From NCBI GenBank assembly GCA_963922205.1, contig CAWUHX010000028.1, positions 930,001-994,000 of the forward strand: DNA of 64,000 bases, written 5' to 3'. The notes under the pieces are model-generated. The model had not been told where the DNA came from and searched no databases. It worked only from the letters and a program-made list of their open reading frames with translations. Position 1 is the stretch's first letter. The number at the start of each line of letters is the position of its first letter. This DNA is from Romanomermis culicivorax (lineage: Eukaryota; Nematoda; Enoplea; Mermithida; Mermithidae). Positions 39,979 to 53,300 of this stretch are shown here, in pieces. Position numbers and translations under genes: made by a program.

Positions 39979-40921
39979 AGCCGGGTATATACTTACCCGT
40001 ACGCACGTGCGGAGCAGTTTTGCGACCTGCCAATGTGCGGCCAAAATGCGGGTTGTCAAAATATACTTCAGCCAAAAATGCGCATGCGGCCTCATTGTGG
40101 GCCGCATTTGAATTTACTTAACCGTACGCGAACGGGTGCGAGGAAGGGCTGGAAAGTCAAGTACAATCGCGCGCCATGAGCAAAAAACGATAGTTTACAA
40201 GTATGACATGCTAACGACCGCGCCTGATAGAAACTAGTTAAGATTATACCCATGACCGGCGCGAAGCGCCGGAAAATTTTGAGATTTTGACCCTTTTTTA
40301 AGTCCACCAAAACTCTTTTCGGTTTTGAATTCCCCGAAATTTTTTCCTCAATGAGAACTATACCCAAAATTTTTTTCCTCGTTTTGAAATTTTTTTCCTC
40401 AAAACACCCCATTTGAGGAAAAAAACGGTGCCCCTCCCCCGAACGTATGACATTGCGTTTTTTAAAACGCGCCAGGCACAGTAGCCACGTATTTTCCGCG
40501 CCTAATATTTTTCGGAGTTTCCACCGTGCATCCCAAAATGTTTCTCCCCACTTGGGAAACAGTCCAAAGTTTTCCCCCCATTTCAGAAACAGGTTAAAAA
40601 TATTCGCATGCGATCGCATCGCGTCAACGGGGGGGGGGGGGGGGGGGGCTGGAAAATCAAGTACAATCGTGCGCCATGAGCAAAAAACAATACTTTACTG
40701 TACTGCGGCGGTAATTCCTGATCCGCATGAATTACAGATGTGCGGAAAAGTAGAAATGGTTTCTACTTGCCCGCACGCGCAACATTATTGGGTCCCGTAA
40801 ATTTTTCGCCCGGCACCCGCAATGCGGCGCACGATTGCGCGTTCAATTTCCGGGTCGCGAATTGCGGGGCCCGCTCAAAAATCGGCGGCGCACGTGCGTA
40901 CGGGTAAGTATGTACTCGGCT
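39979..40921. mobile_element. TIR element with Harbinger-like ends and internal duplication
   Basis: Terminal repeats of about 33 bp: AGCCGGGTATATACTTACCC on the left and, inverted, AGCCGAGTACATACTTACCC on the right, each followed by GTACGCACGTGCG. The ends resemble those at 16739-17298. Target duplication is not clear. Inside, a 50-bp segment is repeated (from 40146 and from 40645) around a GGCGC-palindrome segment and a run of 20 G (40629-40648). Confidence 0.75.
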
Positions 40922-41225
40922 TTAGTGCACCATCTTCATTTGCTGCAAGCCTATCGAACGCACTATATAATGTAGGTAATGTCATTTAAACACTCGTAAC
41001 TGTCGAGCACTATGCCCATGTAACCCGCATACATAGCTTGTGCATTGAAGGCTTTTCGAAAAATCTGCAAGACAATACGCGCATTTAGTCTACATTCGTA
41101 AAATTCTATAAATATCTGCCAGCAGAAAATAAAACATCGAAATGACGAATACATACAAAGCGAGCGCCAAGGAAATACGAAGAGAAAAGAAATAAAATTA
41201 TCTTCCTAAAAACTGATCACGCGAC
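40922..41225. other. Downstream flank of Argonaute
   Basis: Presumed 3' UTR and flank of the minus-strand Argonaute. No canonical polyadenylation hexamer was found. Confidence 0.4.
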
Positions 41226-41346
41226 CTAGCAAAAATACATTTTCGATTTTTGAAAATCGTGAACCTTGACACCGTTTGTTATCGAATCATCGGACACTGA
41301 ACTGGTTCCTTCTCCACTGTGACTAGATGCAACGTCCTCACCTCCG
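41226..41346 (-). CDS. AGO: Argonaute terminal exon
   Basis: Acceptor TTTTATTCAG (minus). The frame [20 protein letters not shown] is followed by [14 protein letters not shown] and TAG at 41228-41226. The acidic/serine insert before VH and MYF is the usual C-terminal arrangement of AGO-clade proteins, which identifies this distant exon 1.5 kb past the preceding one. Confidence 0.92.
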
Positions 41347-44300
41347 CTGAATAAAAATAATCTTGTTGTATAAGCACGTCAATTCAGTTGAGCTACTGGG
41401 TACTTTGTAAGATGGGCCGTTCCACGCCATGCGTTGAAGTTCTAAAAATCATATCTGCTCGACCATTCATCTCAGAGATTTTGACCAAATTTTTTGCTGA
41501 CGTCACCCAAGGTCCTTAATTAACCGGAAAAATTTTTCCATCCAACTCCCCGAAATTCCAGGAGCTGCATGTTTCTTATCTTCTCTCTCCAGGTGTCCCT
41601 CTCTGCCATAGTTCCGAATGCCATCTGCAATCCTCAAACGCATGCACTCGCGTGCACTAAACAGAATATTGCTGTGGTTTTTGTAGGCGTTTATGGGTTA
41701 CGTCAGAAGCGTAACCCCGTCGCCTAGGGGTCACGCGCGATAGTCAGGACAAAGTACAGCAACGGGACACTAATCTACCTACTATGGTAAATAAGTGGAA
41801 CTTTGTTAGGAAGGTTTCCCGAAAGTAACCTTATGGGTTCTTTGTCCAGGATCCCAAGCATTGCCAAGCATGACTTTTAATTTAGCATATTAAAGCTTGA
41901 GAAAATTGATTAGAAAAGCAAAGGCTCGAGACCCAAATTGCTGTATGCTAGGTAGATGAGTGGCACGTGGCAGGATCTTGCCCGGCTGTCAGGCGTGATC
42001 CCCTTCGAGTGTTATCCTTCTGAGCTAAACACCTACACAAATGCAGTAGCAATATTTTTAATAGAGCCGAGTACACGCGATCTACCAGACACCAGTGTGA
42101 GAATTTCAGAGGGCATTCGGAGCTCTGACGAAATTGAGAGGCACATACATGAAAAGAAAATTGCCTTATTATTACCTAACTTGTCAATTATTTCTTCGTC
42201 CCCGTCGATTTTATAACAAGAAGCGCTCCTTCAAACCAAATGAACAAAAAAATTCGAGAACCAACATACTATTGTTTTGTGTTTCAAAATTTCACACATT
42301 TATTTTGAATTTTGTCACAAATCCAAACCTATGTGCTTCAAAAGCCAAAATTTTCAGGCACAAAGTGTGCTAGTTTGGCTGCTGCTACGGCGAAGTCTCG
42401 TTAATTTCCACCTTAAACATCGTAAATTATGGGCATTCTAATCAGTACATAAAGTATCAAACCATTTTTGTCGAAAAAACGCGTAATGCGGAATTTTCTA
42501 CATAGTATAGTTATACATTGTGTCCCGAAGGTAGGCAATTTTTGAAGTTGGTATTTCTTTGAAAAAGTAGGGTAAACAAAAACTCCATGGCATCCGCAAT
42601 TTCGGGAGTTGGATGGAAAGATGGCGAGGACCTTGAATGATATCCGCAATTTGGTAAAAATGTGAGATAGTCGAGCGGAGTGATTCTCAAAGCTGGACCA
42701 CTTTTCGTGGACATCGAAAACTGAGCAAAGTGAAAAACACTCACAGGTCGTGCTCCGTTCCAGATTCGTTTAAGAGTCACCATGAATTTTTCATGCAGCA
42801 TAAAATGGCACATCAGTTATTTTCATTTAGATCCCATCCCAAAAATGATCTGACTTACATCACACGAAACAGATGATTGCGGGCGCGAGCACATGCCAGA
42901 TGGGCGTAATAAACCGGAGCCGGAATACTAACCGAACGGGTGCAGCGGGCGTACATGTGGCACAGAAAGTAGGTCATTTGCTGCAAATCGTTCGGAGTGA
43001 ACTTATTCTCATCCAAAAGAACGTGGTAGTGCGAAGGACGACTTGTGCCCTGGACAACGAGTGAATTACAGTAAGAACTCATCACGGGAATATTTCTGAT
43101 GCATGAAGGCATGTGCTTCGCTATTACTTGTATGCCAAAATGACTGCAAATAAAAAAATCGTAACTTTCCGGATTGGTAATTTCACTATCGACTACAGTA
43201 CCGGGCGGAATATTTCGAGCTTTGCCACACTGTAGGAAATTAGATAAATTTCGGACAAAACAACATTACATTGAACCAATTACCATATCTCGTTGATCCA
43301 TGCAGAAAAAACGTGTATGATGACGCTTTTGAACGACAATGAAAGTGATCTTAGGTTTGAAACCGACCGACATTTCTTGACAAGCCGCGCGAATTTTGTT
43401 CACTTCTTCTTTGAGAACCTGAATAGCAGTGTCGTATATGTAATGAGGAAGTGTGAAAACGTTCTCTCTGTGGACAAAATTTAGACAGATGTTTTCAGGA
43501 TACTGATTTCAGGTTCCGCAACTGATCCTGTATTTCCGAGCACTCGTTTTTCAGCTCGTCGACACGCTGTTTTTCATTCACTCTAACTCCTGCCTGTGCC
43601 AGTTGAAGAGCAGAAGATGAACTTCGAAAAGTGCTGTGGGAACAAAAACAAGACACGTTTTCTGATACGACGAGGCTACCGTAATACAAATTCGAAAATC
43701 TTAAAGTTGAATATCGCTCAAAATTTGATAAGTTGATAGTGCTATGCGCTAAGAATCGTGACATTCATTTCGTCTGAAAATTGAAATCGGGGCTCCAGGG
43801 TGCCCCAAATAAATTTTGTCTCAAAAATTAAATGTTTTGCAACCAAAAGGTCCCAAAATACGACGGTGTTGATGTTGAAAATATTGTTTGGAACTGTTAT
43901 CTTGATGCTTTATGACTGACAATGCAGCTTATTTTTCCAATTTTCATAGACTCTTTTGATTTTCTCCATTGGAGGACGGTAAGCAGCTTTGGGCCCGCAA
44001 TTATACTTCTTCTGCAAGTGCCTACATTATGAAACGAAATCGTTTGCTATACTGTTGGTCAGCCATATGTCAGTAAAGCCCAATTCATAAGTGAAATCGC
44101 CGACTGTTGCCGATTCCTAAGATTTGCTCGGCGACAGTCACCAATTTATAGAATTTGTTAATCATTCGGGGAATCGAGAATGTTATTTTATTCAGTATTC
44201 GGGGAATCTGAACGTTCGGGTAATAGGGACTGATGCATTGTTCGAATTAGGTCAATTATTACAGTCAGGAGCCACCTTGGTTGAATTTTGGGGACAACCT

Positions 44301-47300
44301 GCTCGCTAGCCAAAATTAACAGCAATGCAGGTTGCGGTAAAGATTTGTTACACTTCAGAAACTAACACCAAGTCTTGCGAAAATGAAATATTGGAACGCC
44401 GGTCAACGCTTTTGATTCTCACTGAACAAACTCATACTCGCACACAAGAACATATTTTTGAATAGATCTCAGTGAGATTAAACTCCCGTCCCAAAATCCC
44501 CATGCTGAAGGGTGATTTCTATACAAGACAACAGCATCATCTGACGCTGGCGAGGGAACCCCCAACTTGATCAACCATGTACCCTACCCCCCAAACTTGG
44601 GACTTTTTTTTCTGAAAATTGTCGACATTTTTTGCGATTTTTTCGACCCTCCCCCCCAAACTGGTCGGACTTCTTACAGTATGTTCTAACTTATGGTTAG
44701 TCTCACGGATATTTTGTGCAATAACTGTGAAATGTCTATACTCGATTTTGGAATTATCGCAGCACAACTTAAAATTACGTAACGCTAATTGACCAAGTTC
44801 AGGAAAGAGTCCTTAGTCATCTCTCTCAACCATTTCTAAGACTACCGCAGTTCATTTCCTGCAGCAGGCTGTGATTTACGAAACTTCGAGCGCTGCATCT
44901 ATCATCTAGGAGATTGACGATGAGCTGAAAATAATCATCTGTTGACAACGCAATTAATGCTACAAAATAAATTTCCGCTGTCTGACTCGTTATAAGCTAT
45001 GCGAAAGTGCTCCACAGTTGAAGGCACCCTGTTCTACATCACGTGGTGTTGAAGTGACGAAAATAAAGCAAAGGATAGCAGATTGCAGTGCCTTTCCAAC
45101 AAAGCAAAGAGTATGCGAATACCTCTTGCCCTTTTCCTGTAAATGGATTTCAAACAATCACTCGCTTTTTGAAATTTGATAAAATTTTCGAACTTTTCGA
45201 TTTTTTTTGAAGCACTTGTTTAGAAACCATCAAACCTAGATCATGGAAAATTTGCCAGGACTTCACGTCACATTTCTTCTCATGATATGTTGGGTTAGGA
45301 GGCCTCCTGTGCTCCGAGAACTTCAATGATAGGACATTTATCCAGATTCAAAAACGCATTTGAATGACAGTGCGGTGTATGCAAATGTCTACAGCTGAAA
45401 AAGGTGCACGATGATGAGATGTTCGCAGCTACTGTAGGAATGTATGAACGAATAAAAAGATAAAATTGTGCGGCATGGTAGGTGCTCGGGGGTGCCTCTA
45501 AGCAGGATTTTTCTTCATTTTGCTTTCTTGCAGAGTGTAAAATGTGCTTGTGAAACAATTAATACATCAAAATATAGGCTGTTAGTTATTTGATAATTCT
45601 ACAGTATGGGTAACAAATATATCACAAGGGCTGGACAAGGGCCGCCTGGCAAATACAATGATTTCTTTGAAATTTTCATAAGTATGCCTTCTTCAGATCA
45701 GTGCAGCTCCCAAAACGGCACAAAAATTGACGAAAATTTAACCGATGCAGTAAAAATGCATGAGCTACAATATAAGAAAATAAAATTCTGCGGCTTTCGA
45801 TGGGGAAGTGCTCGGGAGTGCCCAATTTTTTCAATTTTGAAGGCTCATTTTCGACACTTAAAACTTTATGAAAAAAGTAATATGCAATTATTTACTGTAA
45901 ATATTACATCAGAAGAGAGCTTATTCTCTCAGCTGTAAAATGAATATTCATTCATCAAATAAGATCAATCCGATCTTGAAATATCGCTTGACTAGCAAGA
46001 CCACTGAAAAATGCAAAAAATCATCAATTTTCAAACTTTGGCATACTGTAGCGGCGCGAATTTTCGTTTACAAGCAAAACGAATAGTACCATGGAACTCA
46101 ACGCACGACTACCCAAAATATCTGATTTTGAGGTATGATTAATTTTCAACTAATCATAGGGAAAGTAGAACCTAAAGCCAATGCATGTAATCTTCATATC
46201 TTAACCTGGACTTAACTTTCTGCTTATTCCTGTTCTAGGAAAGATTTGTTTTTGCACTATCATACCAAATATTTCCGCTCTTTTTGGAAAGATTACATTT
46301 ACCTACAACAAAAACTCTTGCTCCATTAACGATCTCTCGACTCCATATTCCTTCTCGCAAAAGAAGTTTGTGCTGGAAATTATAATGATTTCTTGAAGCA
46401 AACAGAAGCTAACGGTCATGTCTCACTACTCCTGAAATCTACGCATGTAAACAGCTCACTGTAGAAATTCTGAAAAACCTGGTCATCTCTCATTCCTACA
46501 AAACTCACTCCGACGAATTGACCCTCGGAAACGCCGTCCCTATAGACGACTATGCGCATCGGCGCCTTGCCGCATTGAGCGTAGAAAGCGTATATCCGAT
46601 CGCGGATGGCATCGGTGACGTAGGTTAAAGCTTCGCGGCGAAATTTTTGTACATTGATAGAGGCGCCGAAACGGGCGGGACGAGGGTCGATTGTGGATAC
46701 CACCGCGGCTATGGAGGGTGTGTGGCGATCTGTGGGTCCCGGATGAGTGACGTCGATACCCATGAACATGGTTGTGCCATCTTCGCGGTTTGTCATAAAT
46801 CGTTCGATGCTAAAATCGGGAAAGTGGGGCTCTCCTACATTAACGGGGAACTTGGTTTATCCCAGAATCAAATCAAATCTACGGAACGCTTTTTGGAGAA
46901 GCAATATGGAAACCTACATTTCAGCTCCACAAATCATTCCATTGACACCGCCAAATTTAGCGTTGATTTTCAGAACCAAATTTCCCATGGTCATCGGTTT
47001 GGGATCTTGAACGACGCGCATAAGGACGCATTGCGTAATCACGCCGTATACGACGTCGCCCAAACGCTTAATTTCGGCTGGAAAATACAAAAATTATGGG
47101 AGTGGTAAATCTCACGATTGCCATACATAGATTTCTCATTTGTAATCATTGTGCATACTAGATTACAGTAGGAGAAATATCACACAGAACATATAATGAA
47201 AACCTGGTTTTTCTCCAGCTGATATGATTAGATTGTTGCATTTACAACATAACGAGACAAGCTTATATATAAAAGCGCCGTTTACTCGAAGTTCCGAAGC

Positions 47301-50300
47301 TACTGTACCTGCGAAAGGAATCATACATGTAATTGGGGGGAGGTGCTATAGGAACCTACTCCAGAAATCGTCGTTAGCCACTGGGCGACCTCTCCCTCTT
47401 GATTTTCCAATTATATGGCCAGCCATGTGGTAGTTTTGGTCGGAAATATACCGAAAATTGTCAATTTTTTGATGAAAAATGTCAATTTTTGAACAACAAA
47501 TGTTCAAAAACGTCAATTCTCTCGGCGCTTCGCGCCTTGAATATATTTTCTACGGATTTTTTAGACAAAAATTGGTTTTGAACCTTTTTTATCTTTTTTG
47601 GTACCTTCAAGACCCTCCCTGTAAAGTTTTGTCGCCCGACACCTTCCCCCAACAGACTTCGGGCCCCGTTACACGATGAAATGAATAATGAAGATCAATA
47701 AATTTTACCGGGAACATTATAAATAGGCTCGGGTCCTGGGTTTTCAAAACTCCCTACTCTCAGACGGTTCGGAAATTGTAGTTGTGGTGGAGCTGGTGAG
47801 TGCGGGGCATGCCGCGTGATGAACAGCCGGACGCACCACTACATGTGCTTACAGTAAATTTGAGAATTCTTGCGATCCAATACGAAGATGAAAAACGAGC
47901 ATTGATAACTGTTTTGTAAGTCCTTGATAGTCGATTCAATTTGCTCCAAGCTTTTCAAATATATCACTTTCGCGGGTCGGCGGAAATTTTTGATACCTAA
48001 TTGATTTGCGGTTTGACACAATGCGTCACAAAATCGTCTAAAAGAATGAAATCAGATCAGCGTATTTGAAATAACTGAGGTTTAGCGAACTGACAAGATA
48101 TATGCATAGATTTTTACTAATTTGAACCCCAGAAAAGAAAGCCGGCAGAGAAACTCACCCAAGTTTCGAGGATTCTCTGTCGTCGACCATGGAAACCAAG
48201 GCGTAATCCGTCGATGGCACACATTGGTACAAACTGGACCTGTCTAAAGACCAAACGCCTGCTTTAGGGTCGACCTGAAAAGTGATAACTCGGCGGGTTC
48301 CACATTTTTTCCCGAAAGAAGGCGCATCAGGTTCTGACTTGCTTATTCCCAAATTGGATTGTAGGCGGCTCGACGAGCCTAGCTTCCAAGGTGACCATAT
48401 TATTGTCGACTCGAACGCCGAAAGAACGCAAGAATGGGTCGTTTTCGAAACGAGCCATTGACATGAGACGTCCGATGCGATCTTCACGACTGGGGGCGTC
48501 GATACAAACCGCCTAAACATTGTTATGTGCAAGTTTGGGCGTGTCACTTGATTAGGACTACTTTTACCTTGATCATGTCTGCCGTTTGTTTTTCGTTCAA
48601 TTTTCGGTTGTATTTTTGGGGACGGTGAATCTTGCACACCTTTAAATAGTATGCGCAAGGATTAAACATCATGCCGTATATCAGATTTTTCCCATCATTT
48701 AGAAAAATCAGCACCAATTAATTAGTGAAATCAGTGAACTAAATTGATCTTCGCGAGAAGACGCTGGGGAGGTAATCATTTGCATGAAATCTTCGAGAAT
48801 CACGAAGGTCCTTGAAAGCCGCATTTTTATTGTTTTATGTTTGTATGACGCAAACAATGTAAGTATAAGACCAAAAGCAGCTGGCTCGGTTGGAAAATTA
48901 CTAGCAGAAAAAACAAACATACCTTTATTCATTATAAGGAAGATTAGAGTTATCAAGGAAGGTAAGCCGTGCTTAAGTCCTATACTCGTTGAACGATGAG
49001 GGTTTGTGGCGTTCTAAGGGATGGGGTCGTTAACCACCCAAAATTTTCGGGAGGGGTTATTGAGGGGTTGAAATACGTCTCAAAAGTCAAAAACAAATTT
49101 CGGATGTCTTTGTTCCCTAGGAGCATACAGTCTCGAAATATTCGCACGTAAATAAAAACAACGGAAAGCGAGTAACATTCTACGATTTTCCGTTGAACTA
49201 TATGTCACATAGACCTGAAAATTTGTGAGTATACTCAACTATAGCCCGTTTTTTATTGAAGTGAAAATTGGCAAAAATTAGCCGCTGAAATCGTTTACTC
49301 AAACTTTCGACAATAAAACTTCTCGAAAAATAAGATTAGTTGAGTATGCTCACTTGTTTTCAGCCCTATGTAACATAAGTCTAGGAGCAAATCTGAAACA
49401 GTACCTACTCTCGGAAGCATTGCAGACTAGCCCCCAATGTTTGGGAAAAAATTTCTGCGTAAGGACCTGATTCACTGTCGTCTAAAATGTCTGAAGGGTC
49501 AGTTGTTCTACGGATATTGGCAAATTACGGCTTACTTCTAATGGCAAACTGATATTTCGCCTTTTCGTGCCGACGATCAGACAGGGTAAGCGCGGGAAAC
49601 GTAGGTTTATATTGTACACCTCTGAAAAATATTCGGCGACGCTTGTCTTGGCGTCGTTCCGTTGGAATTCCGTTTCAACGGCGCTCAAATCGCTAACCCT
49701 GATAACTTTATACACACGTTCTGTATTGTTGTGCGTCGTGGTGACTTTCATACCTGAATAAAGGGTGAATCTCTGGAAATGACGTCCAAAATTTGCAAAT
49801 TTTACGACTTCTACGAATAAAGAGTCTTCGAATGTCATGAATTTGCGCATAAAAAAACAATACTTTTGATTTCTTTTTCGAAAGCTTTGATCAAACGATC
49901 GGGCAGAACCGTATCACCGGACAATCCTTGCACATTGTACATGTTTGTATTGAAAGCGTTATTTAACGAATCGCACAAAAATTCGAGGGCAGACTTCATT
50001 GCGAAAAACGTCGTATGCGACGCTGAAAACGAGCATTGTCTGTTTTTTATTAAATGTTATAGACTGGCAAATGAAAAAAATTAGCATTGTGGTCATTTTA
50101 AACAGAGCATTTATTATACAATTTCATTGTTGTAAGCTGCTTGAATGTGCTGAAGTTCCTGTCCACCATAAAATTACGGTTTAGCATGAAATCGTTAAAA
50201 TGCGAAATAGCAATAGCTTTCCAAACGCTCAAATTGAAAAACGACAAAAAACAGCACTGTCGTTGAAATTGACACAAAACTTTTACTAAAAAATTCATTG

Positions 50301-53300
50301 TGCAACATGCTTTCCACTTTTACTATTGGGAAGCATTAAGAAAAGCTTACAAAACTACAACACAAAAAAGAAAAAAAGAGAAAAGAAAAAGAACAAAATA
50401 AAAAAAATAAAACCATAAGAAGAAAAAGAAAAAAGCAAGAAAAAAATAGAAAAATAGAAAAGAAAAAGATAATCAGCAAGCAGCGATTTTGACCTCATTT
50501 TTTCACAAGCGTGTAACCAATTACACGCATATTTTTATAGTTTTGGTGAATTCGTCTGAAATCCAGCAAGTTCGCACATTTCGAACCTTATACTCGGAAC
50601 CCAGTGTATGTTTTCTGCATTAGTAACATAGTCATCCAGAATACGAATCCGAATCAGGAGGATTTCGGATGAAGAGTGAATTTCGAATGGTTATCGAACA
50701 TCAAGCCTCAAGATCTTTGAACATACAACAAAGCTTACTGTCAAAGTTGAGATACAAACAATTTTGACGACCAAGTTTCGACGCCGCAAAATAACCTTGC
50801 CAAATTTCGCACGTTCGGCTGAGGGATATCGAATCGTTTGGTCCAGTAGGGATAAAGAAAAATGAGCGACCGGCGTTGACGAAGCGTTTCTTTTCATTCC
50901 TAGCAAAAGGGTAAATTTTCAGTAATCACTCAACGAAAGTCGTTTTTATTGAAATGATTGTAAATAGTAACTTTGGAAAGCAAGCGCTATTTAATATTTC
51001 CACGATTTTCTGCTAAATTTGTCACATAGGGCTGAAAGATTGTGAGTCAAATTTTCTACAGGAAAAAATTCAATCACTAAAAGCTATAAACGATCTCAAA
51101 GACGGTTGCTATTTTGTCATTTTCCGCTTTACAAGCATTTATAAAAAATAGGCTATAGTTTAGGAATTCAACATCAAGTTCACCAACTGGACAGCAGGTT
51201 CACAACAGCACGTCACAACAAGTTTGGCAGCTCGACAAGTTCCATACTCAACAGGGTCAGCAACTCTACAATGATCTGCATCATGTTCAGGGCAACAGCA
51301 AGCCCATCAGCAACAAATCAAGCGACTCAATAGGTTCAAAGTTCACGGATTGAGACAGCTCGTTAAATTTTTTGGTTCGAACGGAGGCCATATGGGTGCA
51401 CAAACCCACAAGTTCCAAAAAACAGAAAACTTGAAATTGTTGACCCTCGAATATCTTTCCCTTTGGCTTCTTTAGTCTGATAAAAACTTCAAATTTAAAC
51501 ATCAAGAAGTCTATTTTAGATTCGTAAAATCATGCACTCTGCAAACAGTAGAATCTTACTGAATGAATCTTTGAGGCAACGAGTAATATTGATGGAATAG
51601 TAAATCGAGCATGTTATTTATGGCAAACCTATTGGTGTTCGCCGTTGTATTATTTACATCTATTGTCAATTCTCCGATGTAAGTGATTTTGACATTATAG
51701 TCCGAGGGACGTATATCCGATGGCAGCGCAAAACGATATGACGTTTCGAACTGCAAAAGTCGTATAAATTTGCATAAGTTTACGCACCCTGCTTGGGTCA
51801 GCGCAATTCTTGGTGAGAAGGAGTTTAATTAGAAAACGAAACATGGAGTGGTTGTCTGAGATGGGTCATACGTACATGTGCAACAGTCCAAATCTGCTAG
51901 GTGTCAGACTCTACCGGGTGGAAATTTTTCTATGATACCACTGCAATTCATGCACATGACACCGGTCTCATGTAACGAGATTTCCCCATTTTGCACTTTA
52001 TAAAATGTTTCCAAATGGAAAAGTGAATCAGCACTGTCATCAAAATCATTTATATAGAGCTATTACTGAACATATGCTCACAAAATTTAGTCCTGATATA
52101 TTTATTGTTTTTCATTATTTAGAAGCATTTCAAGAAAAACAAACTATAGATGAGTTTATAAATATCAGTTTTTGATCAATACTGAATACACAGTTTTGTA
52201 AAAATTGAAAGACGCCTGAAGGGTAACGAACCGAAAAATCTTCTGGGGATCTGTGTTGGGAGCGAGCTAGAGCTTTGCATGGGTAAACATTTGGTCAGAC
52301 TGGGGTCAACTTCAACCCCGAGTTACATGTGTGGTCATTTATGCAGAATTTATTGAACACTAGCGTTGAGCTTGAGCCGATCTGAATTCATTAGATCACG
52401 AATATTACTGGAACCAGTTTTTTTCGATACACAAAGGTCAAAATTGTATTCTACGTTCACTTAGTATTAAAACACAGCTCACATTCGCTGGCACCGAGAT
52501 TTTCTTTTGCGTATAGAAAGAATTGCCGCCGTCGTAAAATAAAGTCCAAGGTTCTTGGACGAAGTTCGACTGTGTCAACATTATCTCCCAAAATAATTCG
52601 CGTAATTCGTACCTGTAAAACGCGAAAAGTGGCTAATTTTGTAAGAAAAATCAGAAAGTTTCAAAATAAATCTCATCTGCTATCGTCGCACGTTCAGAAC
52701 TGACATCGTAATTCTGCAGTACAGTAAACTATCGCATAAATTTGACATTGGTGAACTGAACACCAGTTTCAGACGGCATCACACTTCCTTGCATAAAAAA
52801 TCCTACACTAAAAGCTTTGAGTTAGTTACTTTAAGGATTTCTCAATTTACAAGCATTTTATAAAAAGAACTGCGCAGCTTTTATCAGAATAAGTACGTAC
52901 TTGGGAGTTTATGGTTCTGCTTTACACCAGTTTAATCTTCGTAGAAAGTTTTTACGTGTGACAAATTTTTTCCGATCATAACAGACGAAAAATTTGTGAG
53001 TTCGCTCATTCAGTTGCGCAATAAGTTTATGGAAAATTCTACATTGCGTAATTCGCAGTTCGCTATGTCAGAAACGGCGATTTTGTTTATTAGAATCAAT
53101 AAAAAAAACTGGAGACCAACTAATGAGCTATTATACTCGAAAAAATAGTTAGATAAACTTGGGCATAATGAATCTCTAAACAAAGAGTGTTTTAATGAAA
53201 GATTAAACTAATGAAAACGATACTGAACTACACAATTAATGACTCACCTTTTCAAAACTTTCTTGACGTGCGTTATTTCGATACGGTAATGGTGGACGAT

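Larger units (their letters stand above)
43419..46508 (-). other. Argonaute intron, 3.1 kb
   Basis: Contains the inverted repeat copy at 44955-46165 and a short repeat at about 44155-44245 that recurs inverted at about 62180-62280. The frame at 45606-45938 has no recognised domain. Confidence 0.7.

Noticed and set aside
42413..42811. Alternative C-terminal exon of Argonaute
   Set aside because: It has an acceptor and an open frame in the right phase, but the peptide lacks the conserved end. The exon at 41346-41226 ends in MYFC as the family requires.
45606..45938. Open frame of 110 codons in an Argonaute intron
   Set aside because: Lies in a repeat that is also present near 15 kb without the frame conserved; no domain.
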